A stretch of 64,000 bases of DNA, taken from the NCBI GenBank assembly GCA_036245805.1, contig BTRK01000001.1, forward strand, positions 36,468,995 to 36,532,994, given 5' to 3'. Below are positions 45,469-56,443 of this stretch, piece after piece. Position 1 is the first letter of the stretch. Every line of letters starts with the position of its first letter. The DNA comes from Pristionchus mayeri. Its lineage: Eukaryota > Nematoda > Chromadorea > Rhabditida > Neodiplogasteridae. The position numbers and the translations under genes are program-made. Under the pieces are notes generated by a model. That model was not told the DNA's origin, searched no databases, and saw nothing but the letters and a program-made list of their open reading frames with translations.

Positions 45469-45897
45469 ACGCAGAATGAAGAGAGTTGGCTCTTGCGACG
45501 GCATACCAACGGGGAATTAGACCCCGTGAATTAGTAAGGGCACTTTCACCCGGTTGATTCACGCTTCAGTGCGTGCATGCCTTTGAGCCGCTCGCTTATT
45601 TTCGTGATCTATGACCACGGCTAAAGAAGAGTAACTTGCCAGTGATTGCTAGCCCCTTCACAGTGATGCGAAATGTTGCTGGATAATAAATCGATAAAAA
45701 TCGGCGTGGAAACTACGGAAATCCGAACTCTTGCAGAGCGCCGCAACGACTAATTGCGAATTTTGTGTACAAAAAGTGGAATTCTACTTACTTTCGTCCA
45801 CTTCCACTCCTTGTATCTGGTAGATGGCGTTCTTGATGTGACTCTTCGAGCACAGGACGATGAACAAACTGGCGAGGAGGAAGACCAGTAATCGCAT
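41892..45897 (-). CDS. Secreted Gln/Pro-rich ground-like (Hedgehog-related) protein
   Basis: Exons 5' to 3': 45792-45897, 44561-44628, 43213-44514, 42636-42723, 42240-42355, 41892-42011; 599 residues, fully in phase. It starts MRLLVFLLASLFIVLC, a clear signal peptide. The 1.3-kb third exon encodes QPQFQ and RPDLPQP/RPELPQP repeats. The C-terminus (about residues 495-599) matches the nematode ground-like domain: KCFHNPSGYVCCNVELNDLM, then GKFNTSFETLVGYDDFAQKV and NFRGDLVCKIELGNR, with the CC pair and last Cys in place. Such proteins are secreted and linked to cuticle and Hedgehog-related signalling in worms (family knowledge). Exon 2 (68 bp) was chosen because it is the only open segment restoring phase; it is less certain. 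A tRNA-Met sits in the last intron and an F1 MITE lies 20 bp upstream of the ATG. Confidence 0.88.
42078..42150 (-). tRNA. tRNA-Met (elongator, CAT), nested in an intron
   Basis: Identical to the tRNA at 41057-41129 over its 73 bases, with the same flanking GCAAAACGC (TTTT on its own strand). It lies in the last intron of the ground-like gene (42012-42239), same strand. Confidence 0.95.
43213..44514 (-). repeat. Coding Gln/Pro-rich minisatellite in the ground-like gene
   Basis: Degenerate tandem units encoding RPELPQPQFQ/RPDLPQPQ, followed toward the 3' side by QLQ/QQQ-rich sequence. The opposite strand is also open throughout because the repeat lacks stop triplets in that frame; that frame is a shadow. 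Such tracts often vary in length between individuals. Confidence 0.8.
45385..45467 (+). repeat. (GA)n microsatellite
   Basis: About 41 uninterrupted GA dinucleotides, in the first intron of the ground-like gene. Confidence 0.97.
45725..45780. repeat. Dispersed repeat R2, copy 1
   Basis: CGAACTCTTGCAGAG followed by CCGCAACGACTAATTGCGAA. A close copy is at 53818-53874, same orientation. Both lie in introns of minus-strand genes. Confidence 0.65.
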
Positions 45898-45917
45898 CTG
45901 AGTGCATTTGTTCATTC

Positions 45918-46007
45918 GGCACCTGGTCGGATGAGAACTATGACGTCACGCCGCCTTTGATATATCAAAGGCGGCATGATGTCGTAGTTCTCATCCGAAC
46001 TAGTGCC
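45918..46007. mobile_element. MITE family F1, copy in the 5' flank of the ground-like gene
   Basis: A 90-bp near-perfect palindrome, GGCACCTGGTCGGATGAGAA to its complement, with centre TTTGATATATCAAA. Perfect 8-bp target duplication GTTCATTC at 45910-45917 and 46008-46015. It ends 20 bp from the start codon at 45897, so it is in the 5' UTR or core promoter and brings a TGACGTCA-type CRE-like site. Confidence 0.93.
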
Positions 46008-46851
46008 GTTCATTCATTCATTCCGTTAGCATAGGAAAGAACGTTAGAAAAAAAAAAAAAACGCGTGTCGGACGAGTTATACTACAGCATGAGCGAAAAA
46101 TTCTTCTTGCCACCCTACCACCACCTCATCTGCCTCATCTAGCCCGCCTATTTCAAGATATTCCTCCCTGATTTGATTTGTGGTCTCTCAATCACTCAAT
46201 GATGGGCGAGGATGGAAAATGAGAGGGGGTGTAGCCAGTAACCGAACAATTGCCAGAATATCCATCGAGAATGGAATGAGAAACAGTTCAATGACGAGGA
46301 AACGCAGATTGCTAATTGCTACTGAGGTAGACACATCACATCAAGTTTCTTCATTGCTAATTATTTTTTATGATTCATTTCAATCTAGACATCGATAAAC
46401 CAATGGCTGAACACATAATACGATGAATATAAGACATCTCCGGTGCTAAGTTCATATGCAGCCTATTTATCTCAGAAGCGCACTTATAGAACTCAAAATG
46501 TTTGTTAGAAAGAAACAATCAACACAGAAGAAGACCGGGATCATCGAGTTTAGATAGATTGATCGGGTTAAGGGACGGATTGGGAAGCCCGGCTATTCCG
46601 ATCAAGCATATGTGATTAGGGGATGGAAGAAAGGTCCGCCCTTGTGCCCCTTACGCACGAATACCATTACGCATCCGGCTACACTTTTGACAGGGCGAAA
46701 GAAAAGAGAGTAAATAATTTTTCGCGGATGAACAAGTTAGAGAAGGGGGGAGGTCATGTGCGAGGAATGTGGATTGATGCTCAAAAGTGCACAGACAATC
46801 AAGGCCAAAAATGCAGTTATGGAATAGCATGTGAAAAAGCGGCAAAAAGCT

Positions 46852-46924
46852 TGCTCCCGGTGTGGCTCGAACTCACGACCTTCAGATAATGAGACTGAAG
46901 CGCTGCCTACTGCGCTATGGAAGC
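46852..46924 (-). pseudogene. Degenerate tRNA-Met copy
   Basis: 73 bases related to the other two tRNA-Met genes, CAT anticodon kept, but with a mismatch in the acceptor stem (A7 against C66), a mismatch in the T stem (GTGAG against CACAC) and a changed base 3' of the anticodon. A T run follows it. Probably a pseudogene or a poorly functional copy. Confidence 0.8.
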
Positions 46925-47831
46925 GATATGCGGGCGCACAAATTTGCTTCATTTGATCTCAATTGTTTCCATTTACTAAACCACTTAATGGAAAGAAGAT
47001 TGTTGCTAACTCATTCAGCTATAAACATGCGATTCTAATAGTTTTTTCTGGTCATTAGCATATGGGAAAGGGAAAGTGCTCCTTTGCGCTTTCGAATAGT
47101 GCACAAATAGGCATCCAATACGCCGTTGGGCTCAGCATGGAAACAAGGAACGGGTGATCAAACAATGTCATACGCGGAGGTAGTAGCGCATGTCGGGAAC
47201 GCCTTTTCATCTTCCGTAAGTTCAACCTCCTTGGTCGTTCCACCCCGATCAAGGTTAGGGCAAGAACAAGGATGGGGATCAATTACAAAGTGCATACACC
47301 ACGCGCAATTCGCGGCATTCTATAGGACATAGATGAGAGAATACGGAGAAGGAGGGGCTGCTAGGGTATTTTACTAAATAAATTTTAAAAGTCTGTTTTT
47401 TATGCATTTTCTACAAAAACTATCCTTTCGACAATTGCCATAATTAAAGTAAAGGCAAACGCGCGCCCGGTTGAAATATGTTTCAATTAGGGAGAGAACT
47501 CTGTTCAAGTCGCGCGCTCTCTCTCTCCCCCCTAAGCTTTCCCTGACTTGTCTCGCAGCCAACTAACGATAGCTCTGTTCGGATTCTGTTCCGAACTTCG
47601 GAATGGAGATGTCAATGTGAAAATTTCGGAGCTTCATATCGTTGGGGAGATCTAAGAAGTGAATATGAGATCTTCAAAATTGAATTTTGCCTTTACTCCT
47701 CCTTTAATTTCGGATGTGCGTGAAGACTAGAGAGTACTTGCGTTGATCTCAACATCAGAGAAATGAACGCCTCATTTTATTTCTGGCCCTTCTGTTCTCG
47801 CAATCCGGACAGACGGTACACGCATACAGAG

Positions 47832-47997
47832 GGCACTAGGTCGGAAGACCACCATCGGATGATAACCTTCCGGTGAATATCCAAAATGGACCCTTCTGCA
47901 GCACTTCCACAACAGTATTTTTGAAACTTTGGGAACCTATTGTTGATGAGTACTATTTTTGGTTATCATCCGACGGTGATCATCCGATCTAGTGCCG
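47832..47997. mobile_element. MITE family F1, long variant
   Basis: About 166 bp from GGCACTAGGTCGGAAGACC to CATCCGATCTAGTGCC; the interior resembles the 11821-11988 copy (AAAATGGACCCTTCTGCAG against AAAGAACCCTTCTTCAG, and ATCATCCGACGGTGATC). The flanks do not show a clear target duplication. Confidence 0.75.
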
Positions 47998-48309
47998 CTC
48001 AGCGCTATATTTATAGTACAAATGATTCCGTAAGAGTACGTTTGGAAGAGATTAGCTTTAGGATATCACTTGCTTGAAGGCTATGCACACTCACTATGGC
48101 CAAGCTCTACACTTTCAAACTCATCTGGATACACGAAGGTTCAGTTATTTGCACTCGTCGGGAGTACTATTCAATTGTTTAATAGTGAGTGCTATTGATA
48201 TCCTTCTGGGAAGTCCGATGAGAGCATATCTACGAAATGTTCAACCGCTCAGGTTACAAAATACATATTCATGCTTAAATCTCTTCTCATTTATCTTGCG
48301 GGAGCAATC

Positions 48310-48386
48310 GTCTGACTCTCTTTAGTTTGCACGCTCTATCGTCTCTCTGACCAGCGAGAGAGCGTGCAAACTGAAGAGAGTCAGAC
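48310..48386. repeat. Hairpin with GTCTGACTCTCTT ends
   Basis: Inverted repeat of about 33-bp arms, GTCTGACTCTCTTTAGTTTG on the left and CAAACTGAAGAGAGTCAGAC on the right, around TCTCTGACCAGC. Related to 52028-52095. Confidence 0.8.
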
Positions 48387-48947
48387 ACCATTCGCGAGAA
48401 TGTTCTCGCACTCCCCCTTATTGAATGCTGTGTCCCCCATACGCACCATTCGAATCTCCCGTATTGATCAATTCATGCTCTCGATAGACTGTGCGATTTA
48501 CGACATATTTCGACCTCATAATTTATTGTATTGTACTACAAAAAGAGAAGAACTGAGGCCACGACACTACTGTTGTCAATATGGCAGAGAGGCCACTTCT
48601 GTACACTACGAGATAAGTGAGAAGCTATTGAATGCACGAGGGAAGGAGAGGGGAGAGGGAAGGAAGGAGAAGGAAGGAGAAGGAGAGGGGAGAGGTGGTT
48701 CATCTCATCAATTACTTCCAGACGTTCCCACCAGTCCATTCTGCTCGTCAAGACCTGAATTGAGGCGATAATTAATTCTGCTTCACACTCATTTCTTTAT
48801 CTTTACACTTTACTGTTCAACATCTGTTTTGGAACAACTTCGTATCATCTATACAGTACTCCTCCTACTCCAACAATTGTTTACAACTGTTTTGTCCCGG
48901 CGCAAAAGCGATGTTGATCTGCCACTTCCTAAGCAATTAAGCAAATA

Positions 48948-49046
48948 TTATCCAACCTCTCTTTTGATTATCAGGCGAATCCTCCTTCCGTTGCGAATCC
49001 ACGAGCTCTTGCGAACCGTCGCCTTCTCCTCAGCAGCCTGAGAAGA

Positions 49047-49095
<49 letters not shown>

Positions 49096-50854
49096 CAAAA
49101 ACCAACTGCCGCTCACCCTGCACAAGGCGAGCATCCTGTGCAGATGGAGGCTGAGCTCGTTGAGATGGGGCACCCTCAGCAGCCGCATCACTCTTTCAGC
49201 TTTACGATAGCCTGCAATCATTTTACATTTGTCTGGCTTTATCATTTTTGGAAGTTCTTCTGCGAAAGTAACTGCAGAAAGGTGCAGCTTTTCGGTTATT
49301 ATCCGACGGTGATCGATGCCTGTGGCGTCACCGATCGCTGCGATGTCACCGTCACCGATGACGTCAGCGATTACCGCCACCGTCGCGGTGACGATCAAGG
49401 TGACGGCGACGTGACGATATCTAGACAGCGTACCATCGTTCGGATTGTGGTTGTCGACGACGTCTTCCGCCACCTGAGAGAACTGCGTAATTTGGGGAAA
49501 ATCGATTGACAATTTATGAGATCTCTTGCTTCCAAGGTATTCGGGCTCCCCCAATTCAGATAGGTGCGAGAGTGTGCAAAATGAAGAAACCATTTCCACG
49601 AAGCTACCGTACCCTAGATACCGTACCCTAGATACCGTACCTGAAGGAGAGCCGCGATGAGAGGATGAGCGAGTATCGATCGATTGTCCTTTCCCAGCTC
49701 CTCCACCACACTCATGGCGGCAAGGAATGCTTCACTGTGCACCTGAATCGAGCAATAATAGTTAATTAGATAATTAAATTGCTCTAATTGGACCCAATTA
49801 CAGCCATTACACGTTCAAAGAAGCAGCCCTGGGATGTCCATTGTTGTTCGTATTTTACCTACTTCCCCTCCATCTCACATTATCGTTGCCCTCGTCGAAC
49901 ATCGAATCCACGATGAGTGTCTTCAGGCGACCCAGGTACTCCTCATCCTGGGCGATGAATCCGGCAGGCTTCTTTCTGAATGGAATCAGCGTTGGCATAG
50001 TAAGACATCAATCGGTTTTCCTTTGCTTGAACGCATTCCTGTTCCTTTTTAATCGTATTATTAGCTTATATGTACATACACAAAACTGCGCATCTGCACT
50101 ATCCCAGACAATTGATGAGAAGAACCCTAACTTCCTAAAGAACCCTGAAGAAAGAACCTAAAGAACCCTTAAGAACCCTAACTTTGATTTCGCATTCACA
50201 TTCCCTGTTCGAATTCTACACTGGATTAGATGAGTTTCAGAGACATTTGAGTGTCATAATAGTAAATACTAACAAAAGGTAAGCACATCATGCTAGATGG
50301 TGTCCGGGATTGTGCAGAAGCGCCCACACAACAAATAATCAAGAGTGCATCTCACCCGATGATGATGAGTGCGATCCTCTTCTGTTTCTCTGTGATGTGA
50401 TCTTCTCCAACGAATTTGATGACGTCATGCCACTCCTCGCCCATTACTGAAAAAAACGTCTCCTTCAGAATGAGCTGCATTGACAATCAGGAGGGGTTAC
50501 GGTAGGATAGGGAACGGGCACGGTAGGATACGGTAGGCTAGAAAGAGGTGATGGTTGCGGCTTATTTCTGTGGGCAACGAGTTGTGTCGCTTTGAGTAAC
50601 GCCCCTCGTTTCCGCTAACCCGTCCCATCTGACTACCCGGCACTAGGTCGGATGAGAACTATGACGTCATGCCGCTTTTCGTATATCAAAGGACGTCATT
50701 GTTCTCATCCTACCTATCTAATGCAAACTTCCCTGATAAAGCACTCACCATTCTTGTAACTGGTGATGAAGGGCAAAATGCGGTCAGGGATATTGTTGGG
50801 CGAGCGACGAATATCCTGCAACATAATTCCATCGGCTAATCGTCTTTTCATCTC

Positions 50855-50940
<86 letters not shown>

Positions 50941-53900
50941 CCCTCTCCCTCACCTCAATGAGCTCCGTGATTTCGAAACCGAGGCCCATTACCACCCCCT
51001 CCTCTTCCGACTTCTCCAACTTAGAATTGTATTCCATGGTCTTCGATGCCTGGAGCAATGCCGATCGGACTGCAGCATCAGAGTGGTAGAGGCAGCGCTC
51101 CTTGAATTCATCCAGCAGCGTCTCTACTCCTTGGGAGAGATAGACGTGGTCATCGTAGCAGACTCTGAAGTACCATTCCGTTGGCAGATTGCCCAACATT
51201 CGTTTGGAGAGAGGGAAGGGGGGGGGGTGGTGAGACTCTCGTGTATTCTGTGGGACATCTTCTTGAAAGTTACCGGACGAGGACAAAATTGACCCCCTAT
51301 TTTTTGCCCTCCATCGAATAGCCGATGGCTGAATTAGTTGATAATGAGTGTACAAAAATGCTAAAAATCAATAATAGCCTCAAGAGAAAGCCGGAAATGA
51401 TCAGCGTAATCCCGCGCTCTCTCACTTTTGCATACTCTCTCGTACAAGCGACGAGATCAGGGTCAGATCAGGGTTTCGTCCTCGTCTGGTAACTTTAAGA
51501 AAGGAGGCAATGCAACCGCGAGCGGTTAGAGAAACGAGAGGATTGCTCTCTCTCCTCGCGCGCTCTCTCACTCGCTCCCTAAGCTAGATTTTCCCTGATG
51601 TCCATGGCTGGCAATCAGCCAAGTTGTGATAATTCAGTTCGGAGCAGAGACAAAAACGTGCAATTTTCAGAGTCTCTTATCGTTTGTGCAAGCTAGGCAC
51701 TGAAAAATGAAAGAGAACCATATTTTTAGTTTTGCCTTTGTTCCTCCTTTAATCACAACTGACTGGAGACTCACCCAATCGTCTCCAGTGTCTTCACGAT
51801 CGTCGGCACATCGATGGAATTCGCACCGCGTTGAATGATCTTCTCGATAAACTCCGTCTCCTCGACATGCGACATCAAGCCATAGAAGTAAGTGGCCAAA
51901 TCTCTGAAAGCAAGCGCACAATCACTACATAATTATCTACATGATTGTATTATAATTATTGCACATAATAATTAGGCATTTAGAGTGCACATTTTCTTTT
52001 GTATGTGTACTAGAGGCGACTTGAACATCTGACTCTCTTAAGTTTGTACGCTCTCTCGTCTGTCTGACGGGCGAGAGATCACGCAAACTGAGATCATTGC
52101 TCTACTTCGCGCAAGAAATCACACTCACACAGTCTGGCCGGCGATAGAGTACAAAGAACGAAGAAAGATCAAAGAGCGGACAACGATCAAAGATCAAAGA
52201 TTTCCTTGCGAAGCCATCCCCTAGTGTGTTTACTCAATCACCTTGCACACAAATCTAGTCGTGCTATGGTCCGAGCGCAAGGCTCTGCGAAGATCGATGT
52301 AGTCCTCCACCGTCTTCGCCTCTAGCATCGTCATCAGATGAATCGCGTGCGCCTCCTACATTACCATATTTTACTATCGTCATAATTTTCAGTGGCACAG
52401 AAATCATCGACAAGGCACCAGTTTCGGAAGCTAAGTCATCCCATTTTTGCCATTTTCGCATTAGCGTACATCGATCGATTCCTCTTCCGAGCTCTTCGAC
52501 GTCACTCTTTCCGATTCCTTCTCGGAGACCATAGAAGAGGACGAGGACGAAACGGGTCGAGTGCGGGCACTGAAAGCATGCACTTATTAGGCAATTAGAA
52601 CGCACATTTTCTTGTTTTTGTTTTTGTTGTCTTGTTTTTGTTTTCGTGTTTTGACCCATCGGCGTATTGCACGAACCTCTTCTCGGCATCAGCAGCCTCA
52701 TCTGCTGTCTCCTCATTCTCCGACCCCTGAATGAGGCGAAATTTATTTTCGTTTGTTTTTGTAGCATAAGCGTACCTTGTGCAACGACTCTGAAGAAGTC
52801 TTAGCTGTGGCTCCATCTGGATCCCTCTCCGACTCCTTAACATGGCGATCATTATTCTCCTTTTTTTATTTTCAAAAGATTTTTATTTGTTTTTTTATGT
52901 AGTCTGTACCTTGACCGATGTCTCTTCCGAAGTCTTAGTCGTCGATCCATCCGAATTCTTCTCGGAGACCGAAGAAGACGACGACGACGAGGACGCAAAC
53001 TGCATCGCCTCGGTGTTGATTTTCCGATGTCCGTTGTCCGTATCCTGGAAGATGGGCTAGTTTGATCTTTGATCTTTCATCGTTGGTCTACGGTAATTAA
53101 TCTTTGATCGTTAATCTCCAGAAGTGAGACCTCTCAATCTTCGGAAAGATGGCGAGTGCGATCGACCGACATTGTCATATTCTAATTTTCGACTAATTTT
53201 TGCGTGTTTCCCTCTCAATTTTTGCAGGGCACTAGAGTTCGAGAAATGTGATTCCAGGGTGCACTCACACTAGGTCGGATGGCAACTGTAACGTCATGGT
53301 TCTCATCCGACCTAGTGCCAGCTGTACAGCGTACCTCATCCGATGAATCTTCTGCATTCTTCTCGGATAGATCATATGGGCGATTGCTGTGCTTGTTGTT
53401 CTGAAACATATCAACAATCTACTTGTGATCGCAATTCGGGCAGTCTGCTCTTCATATCGGCACACTATTCATCCCGTTTCGAGTGGCGAGCGAGCGTGGG
53501 AAAAAGTGTTTCACATCTCGTCCCCGTTGTGCCATCACCTACACTAGGGTTGGCTATTCGGAGCAAAATTGCGATATCCCAATTCTCCTCCGAATAGCCA
53601 ACTCTAATCTATACTGAGTTTCCGCTCACCTTAGCAGAGTACTCGACCAGCTTCTCCATCGTCGCTTCTCCTTTCCATCCATCGAGAAGCGAGCAGAGAA
53701 GGGGAAGAGTGGGCTGGATCACATCGCCGAATCGTGAACCCATCACCTGATTGCACAACAATGCTCGACTAATAATATTTATCGATAAGAGACTTCCCGC
53801 AAAAACACCGCAGGAGAGAACTCTTGCAGTGAGGCCGCAACGACTAATTGCGAATTTTCAGCACAAAAGGCGAGGATGACCCGAATGTCGTCCCTCCACT

Positions 53901-56401
53901 GCTCACCTCGTGCGCGTCTACGACGAAACGGGCACAGCTGCTGACTATCTCGCCAATCTTCGACCTCTTCCCAGAGTAGCGCTCCTGCACATGAATCTCT
54001 CAATTATTCCACGCAGGCACTAGGTCGGATGAGAACTATGACGTCATCCGGCCTAGTGCCTCGAGATCAGCCTACCTGTTCGTAATCTTTGAACTTCGCC
54101 TGGCACTTGACGAGTTCCTCCTTGATCATCTCGCCCATCTCAGCGATCTCAGATCCAGTAATTGCCTAAATAACAGCTTAAGGTTGGCTTCGTCAATTCG
54201 AAAGCTCTTCGAACTATAACGTCACACCGCTTTTGATGTATCAAAGTCGTCATGACGTCATAGTTCTCATCCGACCTCGGGCCGTCACTCACCTTGTTCA
54301 CGTGTGGCAGGCACTTGGCGATCGATGAGAGGAAGAAGTGAATCGCTGGAGTGCTCTTCTCTCTCTGTGCCTCCCGAATCTCCTCCTTGGCCAGCTTCCA
54401 GAATTCGAACCAGATAGGATAATTGCCTGAGAATTTTTGTAACTATTTCACGCCGACTAATTTGAGCCAGTTTTATTTTGTCTTTCACCAAATAGCGCGA
54501 AAATCAAGCATATTCGTGCATTTTTTTTTTCGAGAGAGAAAGATAGGTCATAAACCAAATGTTCCTCTCTATTTCACTCACTTGGGATAGACTTGACGAG
54601 GAGCGGCATGTACTTCGAGATCCAATCGATATCGTCGCAGTTCCAACTCTCCGTTCCCGCGAATGGATCCAAGAGCAGATAGCGCACGAGCTGCGCGAGT
54701 GAACCACCGAAGCCATCGAGAAGAGCTGCAAGTACGATGTTATTGTTATTGTTATTGTTATTGTTATTGTTATTGTTATTGTTATTGTTATTGTTATTGT
54801 TATTACTAGTACCTCCATGATTCTGAGTGACACGAGTGAGAATCCTCTTGGCCAGTTCCCTCCGCTGGCCTGAAAATGGGTCAACTTCATGTTATTAATA
54901 GCATATGATCAATCATTGTGTAAGGCTTGTAAAGTACAAGAAGATGAGATGGTTTCAGGCTATGCCTTTAATACTGGTTCTAATTTTTGCAAGCGAATAC
55001 TCACGACACTAGGTCGGACGTCATATGGGATTTGGAAAGATCAAAGGCCGCATGACGTCATAGTTCTCGTCGGGCTTCGCGCCAATACTCACAGTGTAGT
55101 TGGGGGTGCTCGAGAATCCGAATGAGGTTGGGTCCGAGAATGTTGAGGTGGTCACTGGTCAGGGCTGGCTCGAGTCGCCTGAGAGTGCTGATCTTTGATC
55201 TCTAACTCAACATCGATCTTTAGCTGATCTTTGATCTCTACCAAATTCCGTACCTGAAGTCCTTCTCGAAGTGCTCTCCGAATCCAGGAACGTGCGGGCG
55301 AATGCACTCGAAGTGAGCGATGGCGACTCGAAGCACCTCAAATTATTCAAATTTATTTTCCCCATTTCCTTTTTTATTTGTTTTTCATGCAAGAGACACG
55401 CTGCTCAAACACTAGTCAGAGGTGAACCTCTTCCGCTGACGTTCCTCCAATGTCTTCAGATCCGTCGACAGCCCTCTTCGAGAGAGCGTGAAGCAACGGC
55501 CAGAGAACCTCAACAGAGTCCATATATTTAAAGATCAAAGATCAAGATCAGAACGGATTCCGTTTGTGTCTCAGCAAGCTGCTCTACGACCATATCCCTA
55601 CTCGCTCAGCTATTCCAGTGTGAAGCAATCGCAATATGAAAGCGAATCTCGTATAAAGATTATTTCACCCTTTATTTCACCGAAATTGTTAGGAGAGTCA
55701 ATACTTTTGGAACAATAACACATAATTAATTATTCGTGTCCCGTTGCGCCCCGAGAATAGATAAAATAGAATATATTTGGCTGCCTCCTTGCTCCTTCCT
55801 GTACAGTACCCCACAGTATCCTCTACAGTACTTTCTACAGTATTCCATCACTCTACAGTACCTCGGGATGCTCAGTGTAGTCGACGTGGACAGTGAGCTC
55901 GGGCGTCGAAACATCAACGAATTCGGAGAGGCACGTCTTATCCAGATCATCGTAGGTCTGAGATGATGATGTCATCGTGGTTAGACATTCACAGTTTGGA
56001 ACCAGGAACAGCTACGTTGTGACTTCGTAACCTATTTTCATTCAAGCTTTGCAACCAATTCCGCGCAACCTACCACTTTGTGTGCTTCATCTTCTTCATC
56101 TGCCTTGACATCGACTGAGGGACGAGCGGATTGGGTCCTGAGGTGCTTGATTACAGTACACCGAGTGAATACAGTATCCTAAGGGAAACGAACTGGAGAT
56201 GGTCGTTGGCGAGATTGACGAGGTGCTTGAGGGTGTTGGCAGTGGTGAACTCGCCTCTGCAATCAGAGATCAAAGATCAGCATTTGTGAAATTTTATAAA
56301 ATCAATCACTTGCTTTTAGATAGGTATTGTTGGGTGCAGTGTGCCATGGGAAACAATGTATAATACAAAATGAGCCGCTTGTTTATTTACACACACACGC
56401 A

Positions 56402-56443
<42 letters not shown>

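Larger units (their letters stand above)
45898..48947. other. Intergenic region between the ground-like gene and the helical-repeat gene
   Basis: No protein gene supported. It holds an F1 MITE (45918-46007), a degenerate tRNA-Met (46852-46924), a long F1 variant (47832-47997), a hairpin (48310-48386), a segment (47510-47720) related to 51543-51760, and a purine-rich GGAGAGGGAAGGAAGG tract (48640-48700). Confidence 0.5.

Noticed and set aside
45208..45562. Arg/Glu and Leu/Ser repeat open frames on both strands
   Set aside because: They are translations of the (GA)n microsatellite.
46623..46889. 88-codon plus-strand frame ending SLLPVWLELTTFR
   Set aside because: Its C-terminal part is the antisense of the degenerate tRNA-Met.
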